Under the pieces are notes generated by a model. That model saw only the letters and a list, made by a program, of their open reading frames with translations. It did not search any database and had not been told where the DNA came from. DNA of 64,000 nt from CAZCVI01 sp964502145 (GTDB taxonomy: Bacteria > Acidobacteriota > Aminicenantia > UBA2199). Shown one piece after another: positions 41,908 through 51,000 of the stretch (positions are counted from its first letter, which is position 1; each line of letters opens with the position of its first letter). The translations under genes were made by a program, and so were the position numbers. Location: positions 1-64,000 of the forward strand of contig CAZCVI010000036.1 in the NCBI GenBank assembly GCA_964502145.1, written 5' to 3'.

Positions 41908-43083
41908 ATGAAAAGATTGAAAATACTATTATTGTTATTTCTCTCAATACTCTTGTGTTCCTTATCTTCAGCATCCCAAGCCAAAATCCATACACTTAGG
42001 GAACTCTATAAAAGTGGGAAGATTACCTTAAAGCCAATATTAAAAATTTCCTTGGATTCAATCCCTGATCGAATTTCTGCTAAAATGATGTCAGAATTGA
42101 TGCCAGGAAAAGATAAACTGTATGTATCGGATAGTGGGGTTCATGATATAAAATCGTTTAGGTTAGATGGAACATTTTATAAAAAATTTGGTATAAAAGG
42201 TAGGGGTCCCGGTGATACATATTTACCGCGGTACATGTGTCTATCAAATGATAGACTTGTGGTTTGGGAAATTGGCAATCGAAGGTTTTCCTTTTTTGCT
42301 CTCGACGGTAAATTCCTTAAAATTGAGAAATACCAACTTAAATCACAGGAACAAGTCGTCGGTATAAAGGGTTTGGATGATGGACGTATTATTTTGGAAA
42401 CCATAGCCATAGAATTAAATAAAGAAAAGCGAGATGCTTTTGAATGGCATGTTTTGACATTGTATTCTTGCGAAATGAAATACATCAAGGAAATTTACCG
42501 TCAAAAAGAACATAGCTTTAAGTATTTCGAGAATGCAAACCCTCCACGAATTGGATTACCCTTTCGCCCCCAACTATTGTGGGATATATTGAGGGGTAAT
42601 AAAATTGCTGTTGGTTTTTCCGATAAATATGAAATTAAATTAATTGACATTAATACTGGCGTAACAAAATCATTTTCACATTCTAAAACTCCCGTGCAGG
42701 TCACCGATAAAGACAAACAAAAATACCTCGATTTGGTACTAAGTTATTTAGAAAAAGATGAGAATTTAAAGTTAATGAAATTCATGAGGGACAATGTCAC
42801 TTTTCCTTCATTTAAACCGATTTTTAAGAAAATACGTTGCGATATTGAAGGTCACATCTTGGTTTTCCTGGATTCAAACTCTGATGAAGGCGGAAATATT
42901 CAATACTCTGATGCGTTTGATGTTTTTGATGACCAAGGCAAAATGATCAACCATGTCACAATCACTAATCGTGAATTTTCTGCGGATATGCTTTTCTCTG
43001 TAAATAACAATGAATTTTGGTTCAGAGAATCTGAAAAAAAGGATAGTTTTGACTTGTTTTTCATGAAGTACTTGGTTATGTGA
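41908..43083 (+). CDS. Secreted 6-bladed beta-propeller protein of the RiPP locus
   Basis: A 391-residue protein with a signal peptide ('ILLLLFLSILLCSLSSASQA'). The blade signature KKFGIKGRGPGDTYLPRYMC and neighbouring repeats (KLYVSDSGVHDIKSFRLDG, RFSFFALDGKFLKIEKYQL) identify a 6-bladed propeller like those found beside GG-type peptide loci in Bacteroidetes. It starts 58 bp after the precursor and overlaps the maturase gene by 4 bp, so it belongs to the same transcript. It could bind the peptide outside the cell or act in immunity; no data decide. Confidence 0.82.
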   Translation: MKRLKILLLLFLSILLCSLSSASQAKIHTLRELYKSGKITLKPILKISLDSIPDRISAKMMSELMPGKDKLYVSDSGVHDIKSFRLDGTFYKKFGIKGRGPGDTYLPRYMCLSNDRLVVWEIGNRRFSFFALDGKFLKIEKYQLKSQEQVVGIKGLDDGRIILETIAIELNKEKRDAFEWHVLTLYSCEMKYIKEIYRQKEHSFKYFENANPPRIGLPFRPQLLWDILRGNKIAVGFSDKYEIKLIDINTGVTKSFSHSKTPVQVTDKDKQKYLDLVLSYLEKDENLKLMKFMRDNVTFPSFKPIFKKIRCDIEGHILVFLDSNSDEGGNIQYSDAFDVFDDQGKMINHVTITNREFSADMLFSVNNNEFWFRESEKKDSFDLFFMKYLVM

Positions 43084-44630
43084 GCAAGATGATTCAGAAA
43101 CAATTGAATTCAATCATTTGCACTGATGGGGGAAATAATTACTATTTGAGCAGGAATCGGCAAGGGGTTTTATTCCTGCATCCTGTGCTAAAACATCTGA
43201 TCGTATTGTATGAACAGGGCGAATTGGATTCATGGTTGAATGCGCAAACAGCAGAATCATCTGATCAAGTAAAAATTGACACCAATACCTATGTCTCAAA
43301 AAGCCAGCTCCAGTATTACTACCGTTATTTCCAGTTCCTTGTCGAAAAAGGATTTTTTGATGGGGTGGAGAAATACCCCATTCCACTTAACCGATATAAT
43401 TCGGAAGATATAAAAAAAAGTTTGGCAAGTTCCCAGCAAATTATTTTTGAAGTTACCCAATCCTGCAATCTAAACTGCACGTACTGTGGATATGGCGAGT
43501 TTTATGATGGTTTTGACAAACGGGATAATAAAAACCTTGATCTTGATACGGCCAAGAAACTACTGGATTATATGATTGTTCTCTGGGAATCACCCCAAAA
43601 TCGACAATATTTTAAAAACGTTTACATCTCTTTCTATGGCGGGGAGCCACTTCTGAACATGCCGTTTATCGAAGAAATTGTGAACTATGTGAAGAGTATA
43701 TCTTTAAGATATAAGAGTTTTTGTTTTTCCATGACCACTAATGGTATTTTGCTGGAAAAATATATAGAGTTCTTAGTCGCCAATGATTTTCGTGTTTTGA
43801 TAAGCCTTGACGGGAATAAGGAGAACAATGACTATCGGCATTATTCAGATGGCAGTTCTTCCTTTGAGAAAGTGTACAACAACGTCTTAGAGATAAAACA
43901 GAAATACCCTGCTTATTTTAAAAAAAAAATCAATTTTATCTCTGTCATCCATAATAAAAATTCCGACAAAGGGGTAAATACCTTTTTTGAAAAAGAATTT
44001 CACAAAGAACCCATTCTCATCCCAGTCAACTCGTTTGGCATCAAACCTTCCAAAAAAGAGGAGTATGAAAAATTATTCAAAGGTATGTATTCAGACTTTG
44101 AAGACAAGGATTTTATTGCCACTGCTCAAACGAAGCATGAGTTGTTAAAAGCACCTTTTATCAATTTGTTATGGAGCTTCTTGCAAGGCAGAAGTGGCTT
44201 TATATTCAGGCAGTATGATCACTTAATTCGCAACCTTAAAAAACCGTGGATAGTTTCCACAGGTACTTGCAATCCATTTTCGCGAAAGATATTTGTGACA
44301 GCCAATGGGAAAATATTACCCTGTGAGCGAATTATGGAGGTTTATTCATTGGGGAGTGTGGATCAAACCGGAGTACATCTTGATTATGATGCAATCGCAG
44401 CCCAAGTGAACAAATACTTCGAGAAACTGATACCTCAATGCAATGATTGTATCACTAGCGATGTATGCTCAAAATGTATTTATTTCACTAATCTCAATGA
44501 TAAATTTCCCACCTGCACTAGCATTACTGATGGAGAAAAATTCAAGGAAAATGTAAGATTTCAATTATCCACGCTGGAAGAAGCGAGGCGGTATTATCCA
44601 GTAATAATGAAAAATTATCAGGTTAATTGA
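43080..44630 (+). CDS. Radical SAM/SPASM peptide maturase (GG-Bacteroidales type)
   Basis: 516 residues. After an N-terminal region (~1-110) resembling a peptide-recognition module, the radical SAM core begins 'QQIIFEVTQSCNLNCTYCGY' with cluster ligands C129, C133 and C136. Then come FYGGEPLLNM (SAM-binding GGE) and 'MTTNGILLEKYIEFLVANDF'. The C-terminal SPASM-like part has 'CNPFSRKIFVTANGKILPCE', then CNDCITSDVCSKC. The GTG at 43080 overlaps the propeller stop; an ATG at 43089 is the alternative. It should install crosslinks on the adjacent precursor. The family name is from memory of TIGR04148. Confidence 0.88.
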   Translation: MSKMIQKQLNSIICTDGGNNYYLSRNRQGVLFLHPVLKHLIVLYEQGELDSWLNAQTAESSDQVKIDTNTYVSKSQLQYYYRYFQFLVEKGFFDGVEKYPIPLNRYNSEDIKKSLASSQQIIFEVTQSCNLNCTYCGYGEFYDGFDKRDNKNLDLDTAKKLLDYMIVLWESPQNRQYFKNVYISFYGGEPLLNMPFIEEIVNYVKSISLRYKSFCFSMTTNGILLEKYIEFLVANDFRVLISLDGNKENNDYRHYSDGSSSFEKVYNNVLEIKQKYPAYFKKKINFISVIHNKNSDKGVNTFFEKEFHKEPILIPVNSFGIKPSKKEEYEKLFKGMYSDFEDKDFIATAQTKHELLKAPFINLLWSFLQGRSGFIFRQYDHLIRNLKKPWIVSTGTCNPFSRKIFVTANGKILPCERIMEVYSLGSVDQTGVHLDYDAIAAQVNKYFEKLIPQCNDCITSDVCSKCIYFTNLNDKFPTCTSITDGEKFKENVRFQLSTLEEARRYYPVIMKNYQVN

Positions 44631-44638
44631 GGCGTAAA

Positions 44639-45934
44639 ATGAAACAGAACGATGAAGAAAACACCTGCATTACTGGAAGTTCTTGGTTATACCTGCACCC
44701 TTATGTGTACTTATCTATTAAAAAAGAACGGGCCCTGCTGTATAACACATTAAATCACGAGCTTCTCGAATACTCAAAGGAATCACCGATTTTTGCTTTA
44801 ATTCAGCGTTTGGGCAATGATAACAATTTATATGTGATCAAAATAAAAACCGCTGATATCGACCCATCTATTGAGACCTTTATAAACCAGATCAGAGAAG
44901 TTTTTATTGGCGATATAGTCGATACCAGACTGAGTACGAAAAAGCCAATCCAATTAAAACCCATTTTAAACCTACAAAAGACATTTCAATACCTTACCAA
45001 TAGAGACGACAAACCCAAGTCACTGGTTGCTGACGAAATCCCCGATTATTTAAATACTGTCACTCTCTATTTAAACAATACCTGCCCCCAATCCTGCCAC
45101 ATGTGCCAAGACGGTTATAAACAATTCTTAAGCTGTCACAGCAACCCAAGATTGCCGCAAGAACTGTCCATAGAGCATTTACAAACTCTTCTCCAGCAAT
45201 CCCAGAACAGCAAACTTTTCAAACTCAACCTCACTGGCGGTAATTTGTTCTCTTATACCCTTCTTGAAGAGACCATGAGCCTGTTAAACCAAATCCCAGT
45301 GTTAAAGGAATATATTTTTCACCTTCTGAACCTCCAAGAACACGCAACTTTTTTTGATCTGCTACGAGAGGGTAATAATAAATTGGCCATTCTCGTTCAT
45401 TTCCCTGTCTCCCCCGAAATACTGGACCAGCAAATGACTATTTTAGAGAATCAGTTCATCATGAAACAGGTAGAAATTCGTTTTATCCTGCAAAATGAGG
45501 CTGATTTGGAACAAGCAGAGGCCATCATCTCCCAATTCCATTTGCAACAGTACCGTTTTATCCCCTATTTTAATGGCGAGAATCTGGACTTTTTCAAAGA
45601 GCGGATATTCTTAACCCGTGAACGCATCTTGGGCAGTCAACCCGAAATGAATGACTTATTGGCACGTACTGTTTTGAACACTGTGGATTTTAAAAAACTT
45701 ACCGTGTGCAGTGATCAGACTGTTTACGGCAATGTTAACCATCCCCCAGTAGGCATTTTAGGAAAAGATCATCTTATGGAAATCGTTTATCATGCGCTTC
45801 ATCATGGTAGATCATGGACTTCGGTACGAAAGCACGTTACCCCATGTAAATCTTGTGCCTTTAATGCGCTTTGCCCACCCATTTCCAATTATGAATACCT
45901 CATTGGCCAATACAATCTCTGCCATATTTATTAG
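44639..45934 (+). CDS. Radical-SAM-like partner protein (pseudo-rSAM, GG system)
   Basis: 431 residues from ATG 44639 (GAGG six bases upstream; a TTG at 44627 overlaps the maturase). N-terminal 'TGSSWLYLHPYVYLSIKKER' and the C-terminal 'CKSCAFNALCPPISNYEYLI' plus GQYNLCHIY match my memory of TIGR04150 pseudo-rSAM proteins. That family is named for losing the iron-sulfur cysteines, yet here CPQSCHMC gives C149, C153 and C156, a complete C-x3-C-x2-C. The segment after it (LTGGNLFSYTLLEETMSLLN) keeps GG but lacks the usual E. It may be an active second radical SAM enzyme or a cluster-binding scaffold. Confidence 0.8.
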   Translation: MKQNDEENTCITGSSWLYLHPYVYLSIKKERALLYNTLNHELLEYSKESPIFALIQRLGNDNNLYVIKIKTADIDPSIETFINQIREVFIGDIVDTRLSTKKPIQLKPILNLQKTFQYLTNRDDKPKSLVADEIPDYLNTVTLYLNNTCPQSCHMCQDGYKQFLSCHSNPRLPQELSIEHLQTLLQQSQNSKLFKLNLTGGNLFSYTLLEETMSLLNQIPVLKEYIFHLLNLQEHATFFDLLREGNNKLAILVHFPVSPEILDQQMTILENQFIMKQVEIRFILQNEADLEQAEAIISQFHLQQYRFIPYFNGENLDFFKERIFLTRERILGSQPEMNDLLARTVLNTVDFKKLTVCSDQTVYGNVNHPPVGILGKDHLMEIVYHALHHGRSWTSVRKHVTPCKSCAFNALCPPISNYEYLIGQYNLCHIY

Positions 45935-45944
45935 AAAAGCGTAG

Positions 45945-45966
45945 AAGCGCCATCCTGGCGCTTTTA
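45945..45966 (+). terminator. Terminator of the RiPP operon
   Basis: AGCGCCA-tcc-TGGCGCT followed by TTTT, 11 bp after the pseudo-rSAM stop codon. The stem GCGCCAxxxTGGCGC also occurs at 4668-4682. Confidence 0.75.
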
Positions 45967-46122
45967 CTATCCCTGCCAATTAAAAAAAGACACCGGCAAA
46001 TAGTACTTGGAATTTTTAAAATAATTTGGAACCATTCACCTGCACCCATCGTTATATACTCATGAGGTACATAAAATGAAAAATAACGAAAATCTAAAGC
46101 CATGTAAAATTCGGGAGGTCCG

Positions 46123-46899
46123 ATGAAACTTAAAGCTATCTTATTTTTTTTGTTGATCTTTATCCTGATTATCACTCTCTCTGCTACCGAAGTGAAAAGA
46201 GTCAAAAATCTCACTCTCTCCGCCACTGACATTAACCTGTTTGAATTGGAGTGCGGAGCAGGCAACCTGAACATCATGGGCGTCGAAGGCCAAAAACAGT
46301 TGGAAGTCAAAGCCACAATCGTTGTCTCTGGCATTGATGAGGATGAGATCGACAACTTCATTAAACATGATGTCCAATTAACCCTGAAAAAAGACGGCAA
46401 CCGCGCCCAATTGGTTTCTTCTATTGATACCGGTGTAATCGCCACTATCTTCAGTTCCAAAGAAGCCCGTATCGACCTCGACGTTCGTATTCCCAAGTTA
46501 ATGACACTCCAAATCGAGGATGGTTCCGGTGCCGTTGATATTTTAAATATTACCGGCAATGTTAAATTGGATGACGGCTCCGGCAGCATCCTAATCAAAG
46601 ATATTTATGGCAATATCGATCTCGAAGACGGCTCCGGCCAAGTTAAAATTGAAAATATCAGCGGCAATGTCTCTATCGAAGACGGCTCCGGCGAACTGAG
46701 TGTGAAAAAAATCGGCGGAAACGTAACTGTTGACGATAATTCCGGCGAACTCTCTATCAAAGACATTAAAGGGAACGTCGAAGTAGATGATGGTTCCGGC
46801 AGTATCACTATTGATGGCGTTGAGAAAGATGTTACCATACACTCTGCCGGCAGCGGCGACGTCTCGATCCACAACGTCAAAGGGAAAATAAAAAGATAG
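46123..46899 (+). CDS. Secreted DUF4097-type beta-helix protein
   Basis: A 258-residue protein with an N-terminal signal peptide ('LFFLLIFILIITLSA') and GGGAGGT before the ATG. From residue ~130 it is built of seven ~18-20-residue repeats of the type IEDGSGAVDILNITGNVKLD, with DGSG turns and I/V ladders, predicting a right-handed beta-helix. This is the DUF4097/DUF2807-like adhesin fold. It lies ~190 bp after the RiPP terminator, so it is probably separate. Function unknown; such proteins are usually envelope-associated. Confidence 0.85.
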   Translation: MKLKAILFFLLIFILIITLSATEVKRVKNLTLSATDINLFELECGAGNLNIMGVEGQKQLEVKATIVVSGIDEDEIDNFIKHDVQLTLKKDGNRAQLVSSIDTGVIATIFSSKEARIDLDVRIPKLMTLQIEDGSGAVDILNITGNVKLDDGSGSILIKDIYGNIDLEDGSGQVKIENISGNVSIEDGSGELSVKKIGGNVTVDDNSGELSIKDIKGNVEVDDGSGSITIDGVEKDVTIHSAGSGDVSIHNVKGKIKR

Positions 46900-46988
46900 C
46901 AAAAATGGGGCCCACGAATGACTCGAATTTACACGAATTTATTGGAAAAAAACGTTTCTTTTATTTTAATTCATGCCAATTCGCGAAA

Positions 46989-47149
46989 TCCGGAATTCAC
47001 CATCAATTCTTTGAGAGTACCATAAAATCAAGTGGGAGGAATGGGAATTATGGGAGGAATGGGAGGAATGGGAATTTTTTTGTTTATCCCATATTTCCCA
47101 TCATTCCCATAATTCCCATTCTTCCCATTAAGTTGGCGGTGAATCCAGG
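46989..47149. repeat. Palindromic 9-bp-unit element D (TGGGA type)
   Basis: Left terminal repeat 'tccggaattcaccatcaatt' is imperfectly inverted at 47130-47149 ('aagttggcggtgaatccagg'). TGGGA occurs at 47033, 47042, 47051, 47060 and 47069; TCCCA at 47087, 47096, 47105, 47114 and 47123. An outer pair, GGGCCCACGAA near 46910 and TTCGTGGGCC at 47153-47162, encloses the element with ACACGAATT-type motifs. It lies between convergent genes. Confidence 0.88.
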
Positions 47150-47168
47150 AAATTCGTGGGCCTTTTTT

Positions 47169-48605
47169 TTAAACCTTCTTCTTCATCCAATTCCCTTTAT
47201 TGAACCAATATAGCAAAAATACCCCTTTCATCATTGTCGTCACCGCAATCACCACCCAGATCATTCTGACCCCCCATCCCAACGAAACCGCCAAGAAATA
47301 AGCCGCAGGGATGCGCAAGAGCGTGATCGGAAACGTGATAAAAAACGGCGGGCGATTATCCCCAGCTCCGGCAAATGCACCGCCCAAAACTACTTCCAAG
47401 GCAAGAAAAACTTCCGAGGTGGCCACTATCCGTAAATAACCCGCACCATAAGCAATAATCGCCCTATCCCTGGTAAAAAAAGAAAATAACAACGGCGCAA
47501 ACAGGAAATAAAGCACTGAAATCCCCAACAAAATTCCCGCCGTGATCTTTAACGACAAATAAACCGCTTGTTTTGCTTTTTCCGGTTCCCCTGCACCCAA
47601 ATATTGACCCACCATCGGCGCTACTGCCATAGAAAAACCCAGGCAGATGAAAAAAAGCAATGCTTCCAAACGGTGCGCAATACCGACCGCAGCCAATGGT
47701 TCCTTGCCGAAGATCGAAACAATCCCCCCTAAAACCAAATAAATCAATGAAAAACCCGCATCACTCAATCCCGCAGGCCCTCCAATCGAGAGGATGGAAA
47801 TAAAGCGCTTGTAGAATCGTTTTAACGAGAAAGTAAAACGATTCAAGACCAAATCGCGCAGTGCGGGAACCTTTTGAAAGATAACCACAGCCATCAAGAC
47901 CGCACCTACCGCCTGCGCCAGAATAGTGGCAAACGCCGCCCCTTTAACTCCCAACCCCAAGGGGAAAATAAAGATCGGGTCCAGTACCGCGTTTAAAAAG
48001 AGTGCTATGCCCATGATAAACATGGGCGTCCGCGCATCACCCAGACCACGGATCATAAATTCAAAGGTCATCATCATATACACGAAGATCAAACCACTTA
48101 AGAACACTATCGAATAATCCACCGCAGTGGCCGCTACTTCCGGGTCCAAACGAATCCATTGAAAAATACCCATGCCAATTGGGAAAAAAATAGCAATCAT
48201 ACCCAACGAGAACAGGAACGTCGCCCCCACGGCATCGACAATAGTAGTTAGGATTGCATTTTCATCCCGTTCCCCAGTGCGGCGTGCGATCATCGCAATC
48301 GAACCCGTGGCCACCACCAATCCCAAGCCCCGCAACAACCAGACATAAAAACTCGCCGTACTTAACGCCGCAATTGATACCGGGCCCAATTTTCCGATCC
48401 AAAACATATCCACGACCTCGAAAACAACCGTAAAAAAAGTCGATAAGACCGCAGGTACCGCCAAACGCAAGAGCACTCTGCCGATAGGTTGACCCGTGAT
48501 CCGGTCCCTGTCACGCCACATCGTGGCTGTTTCGTTACTAGGCACCGTGATAACTTCTGGTGCCGCCGTATGGGTTTGTGTTTTTGTTTGACTCATCGTG
48601 TTCAT
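47169..48605 (-). CDS. MATE-family efflux transporter
   Basis: A 478-residue integral membrane protein with about twelve hydrophobic segments in two related halves. Landmarks are 'LLRLAVPAVLSTFFTVVFEV' and VDMFWIGKLGPVSIAALSTA at the start, RGLGDARTPMFIM, and 'VGIAHRLEALLFFICLGFSM' then GQYLGAGEPEKAKQAVY in the second half. It is probably a cation/drug antiporter; the substrate cannot be told. A start at 48596 (MSQTK) is equally good. It is not obviously linked to the RiPP locus 1.2 kb away, though MATE pumps sometimes export or protect against small products. Confidence 0.9.
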   Translation of the reverse strand: MNTMSQTKTQTHTAAPEVITVPSNETATMWRDRDRITGQPIGRVLLRLAVPAVLSTFFTVVFEVVDMFWIGKLGPVSIAALSTASFYVWLLRGLGLVVATGSIAMIARRTGERDENAILTTIVDAVGATFLFSLGMIAIFFPIGMGIFQWIRLDPEVAATAVDYSIVFLSGLIFVYMMMTFEFMIRGLGDARTPMFIMGIALFLNAVLDPIFIFPLGLGVKGAAFATILAQAVGAVLMAVVIFQKVPALRDLVLNRFTFSLKRFYKRFISILSIGGPAGLSDAGFSLIYLVLGGIVSIFGKEPLAAVGIAHRLEALLFFICLGFSMAVAPMVGQYLGAGEPEKAKQAVYLSLKITAGILLGISVLYFLFAPLLFSFFTRDRAIIAYGAGYLRIVATSEVFLALEVVLGGAFAGAGDNRPPFFITFPITLLRIPAAYFLAVSLGWGVRMIWVVIAVTTMMKGVFLLYWFNKGNWMKKKV

Positions 48606-48742
48606 CTTATAATATTACACAGACCTTAGTAAAAATCCAGTCTTTTTCTTTTTTTCCCCTGGCTGCCCCGCATTTTTTTTCTGTTATTCTATTCTTGCAC
48701 CCCAATTTAGTACTATATTTTTGTGAATTAATTCATATCCCC

Positions 48743-48771
48743 TTGCAATTATGCCAAACATTTGGTATAGA
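48743..48771 (+). promoter_or_regulatory. Candidate sigma-70-type promoter
   Basis: TTGCAA (48743-48748), a 17-bp spacer, then TATAGA (48766-48771), in AT-rich DNA ~130 bp before the PAS kinase gene. The 298 bp between the divergent MATE and kinase genes contain no supported gene. Confidence 0.5.
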
Positions 48772-48903
48772 TATATATAGAATTTCTCGTGAATGGATGT
48801 ATGCTATGATTTATAAAAGGAAGTCACTTTTGATGAGAAAAAATGGTTGTTTGACTCTGTTGCCTGTGCATAATTTATTGTTTCACCCTCATGGAGCTTC
48901 ATA

Positions 48904-50454
48904 ATGGCCCCATATCCCGTCCACATCCTCGTGTTAGAAGAAAATCAAGCTGACATAGAGGCTGTGATTGGTTTACTTGCCCAGGAAACGCCCGCCTATT
49001 CTTGGCAGGTTGCAAATTCCGTGGCCCATGCACGGCAAGTCTTGGCTGAAAATAAGTGTGATCTCATCCTTTTGGGGTATTATTTCGGTGAGACCACTGG
49101 TTTTGTGCTTTTTCCCGATGCCCGAGATATTCCTATTATCGTTTTGACACGTCATGGTAGCGAGAGAATTGCAGTTGAAGCTTTGCGTCTGGGTGCAGCC
49201 GATTATTTTATCAAGGATAATGAGCGCCAATATCTCACCCTTCTACCCCAAGCCATCCGTTCCGCATTGGAACAGCATCGCCACCGCCAGGAAATGGCAC
49301 AAACACGCTTTTTATTGGCTGATATCTTCCTGTCTATGCCTTCCATGCTCGTCGGTCTGGATGATCGGGGCAAAATAACCCGCTGGAACCGCGAAGCTGA
49401 AAAATTCACCGGTGTACCCGCAGATTTAGCACTCGCGCAAACGCTGGATACGGTGTACCCGCCTTTAGCAGGTCAAATGAAGAACATTCAAACCGTTATT
49501 GACACCCGTTTGCCTATGCGCGATGAAATCGGTTTTGTGCGTGGTAAAAACGATGCTAGATTATGGAACATTGCTATTTATCCTCTTTCCCAAAGTCTTA
49601 ATGGAGGAGCGGTTGTTCGTGTCGATGATGTGACCGAGGAAATGCGTGCCCAATCGATAAGTCTGCATTCTGAGAAGATTCTATCTATTGGTGGACTTGC
49701 CGCAGGCATGGCTCATGAACTCAATAACCCCTTGGCAGGGATGCTTCATAATGTCCAGGTAATTCGCAATCGGATCACTACCGGTTTAGCCCAAAACAAT
49801 CGCGTGGCTGAAAGTTGTGGGATATCCATGCAACACATTGAAAACTATATGACCCAGCGTGCGATTTTTCCTATGATTGATAATATTGTGGATGCAGGGC
49901 GGCGTGCTTCAGGGATTCTTGATAATCTTCTTTCGCTTAGTAGCAGTGGCGAGAAACGTTCCGCGTCCCACGATATCGGGCTGTTATTGGACAAAGCCGT
50001 TGAATTGGCGTGTGGTGATTCTGAATTGATTAATAAATATTTCTTCCAATCCATCGAAATTGGCAAGGAGTATCATGCGCCTCTTCCACCCGTGATGTGT
50101 GAGGCCGATAAAATACAGAAAGTTTTTTTTCATCTGCTTAAAAATGGTGCTCAGGCCATGGTCGAACATAATAAAGGCAAGCGCTGTCGTTTTGAGTTGC
50201 GTATATATCCCAAAGATTCCTTTATCCATGTAGAAATCGAGGATAATGGCCCCGGAATCACTAAAAATATTCAAAAACGGATATTCGATCCTTTTTTTAC
50301 TACCCGTAGAGTCGGAGATGGGATTGGTTTGGGGCTGTCTGTTGCTTTTTCTATTATCACCCGTGATCATGGTGGTACCATGGAGGTTAAGTCATCCCCT
50401 GGAAAAGGCACCATGTTTCTCTTGCGTTTCCCATTGGATCGCAGGACCCGGTAA
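48904..50454 (+). CDS. PAS histidine kinase with degenerate N-terminal receiver domain
   Basis: 516 residues, no membrane segment. Residues ~6-125 form a receiver fold (ILVLEENQADIEAVIGLLA, 'IPIIVLTRHGSERIAVEALR', ADYFIKDNERQY). The phosphoacceptor Asp is replaced by Gly58 in DLILLGYYFGE, so it probably cannot be phosphorylated. A PAS domain (~140-245, GLDDRGKITRWNREAEKFTG) follows, then HisKA with His271 in AAGMAHELNNPLAGMLHNVQ and HATPase_c with IEDNGPGI and GIGLGLSVAFSI. It should be a cytoplasmic kinase; its cognate regulator is not adjacent. Confidence 0.9.
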   Translation: MAPYPVHILVLEENQADIEAVIGLLAQETPAYSWQVANSVAHARQVLAENKCDLILLGYYFGETTGFVLFPDARDIPIIVLTRHGSERIAVEALRLGAADYFIKDNERQYLTLLPQAIRSALEQHRHRQEMAQTRFLLADIFLSMPSMLVGLDDRGKITRWNREAEKFTGVPADLALAQTLDTVYPPLAGQMKNIQTVIDTRLPMRDEIGFVRGKNDARLWNIAIYPLSQSLNGGAVVRVDDVTEEMRAQSISLHSEKILSIGGLAAGMAHELNNPLAGMLHNVQVIRNRITTGLAQNNRVAESCGISMQHIENYMTQRAIFPMIDNIVDAGRRASGILDNLLSLSSSGEKRSASHDIGLLLDKAVELACGDSELINKYFFQSIEIGKEYHAPLPPVMCEADKIQKVFFHLLKNGAQAMVEHNKGKRCRFELRIYPKDSFIHVEIEDNGPGITKNIQKRIFDPFFTTRRVGDGIGLGLSVAFSIITRDHGGTMEVKSSPGKGTMFLLRFPLDRRTR

Positions 50455-50536
50455 CCCCGCTAAAAATGAATGTCAGAAATGGACAATAAGAAATAAATAA
50501 AAAATATCTGCAATGCATAAAAAAGGAGGTAGTCTC

Positions 50537-50989
50537 GTGGTCTCAAAATCGGAAGTAGTCGATTTTCTAGCGCAAAAAAGAATGGCTGTTGTTGGTGTTT
50601 CCCGGCGGAGCACCAAATTTGGCAATGTCATTTACCAGGAACTTAAAAACAAAGGGTATCAGGTCTATGCCGTCAATCCCAAGCTGGACACTTTTGCCGG
50701 CGAGCCGTGTTATGCCAGTCTTAAAGATATTCCCGAACCCGTGGATGGTGTCGTATTAGTGGTATCGCCAGTCAGTAGTGATGTGGTTGTGAAAGAAGCC
50801 AAAGAAGTTGGCATCTCCCGTATTTGGATGCAATATGGAGCAAAATCCGTTAGTGCCATCCAGTACTGCCAGGAAAATAACATGACCGTGATTGCCGATC
50901 AATGTATCTTGATGTTTCTCGAACCCGTCACCTCTATTCACAAGTTCCATCGCTGGCTCTGGAAAATCTTCGGCAAATTACCAAAATAA
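50537..50989 (+). CDS. CoA-binding-domain protein (YccU-like)
   Basis: A 150-residue Rossmann-fold protein. The opening 'VVDFLAQKRMAVVGVSRRST' and 'GYQVYAVNPKLDTFAGEPCY', then 'VDGVVLVVSPVSSDVVVKEA' and 'ISRIWMQYGAKS' match CoA_binding_2. The GTG at 50537 is chosen because AGGAGG lies just upstream; the ATG at 50513 is upstream of that site. It follows the kinase by 82 bp and may be co-transcribed. Cellular role unknown. Confidence 0.88.
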   Translation: MVSKSEVVDFLAQKRMAVVGVSRRSTKFGNVIYQELKNKGYQVYAVNPKLDTFAGEPCYASLKDIPEPVDGVVLVVSPVSSDVVVKEAKEVGISRIWMQYGAKSVSAIQYCQENNMTVIADQCILMFLEPVTSIHKFHRWLWKIFGKLPK

Positions 50990-51000
50990 TAGCACGTCAA

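Noticed and set aside
46123..48605. DUF4097 protein and MATE transporter as parts of the RiPP operon
   Set aside because: A good terminator follows the pseudo-rSAM gene, there is a 190-bp gap, and the MATE gene is on the opposite strand. Export of the peptide by the MATE pump is possible but unsupported.
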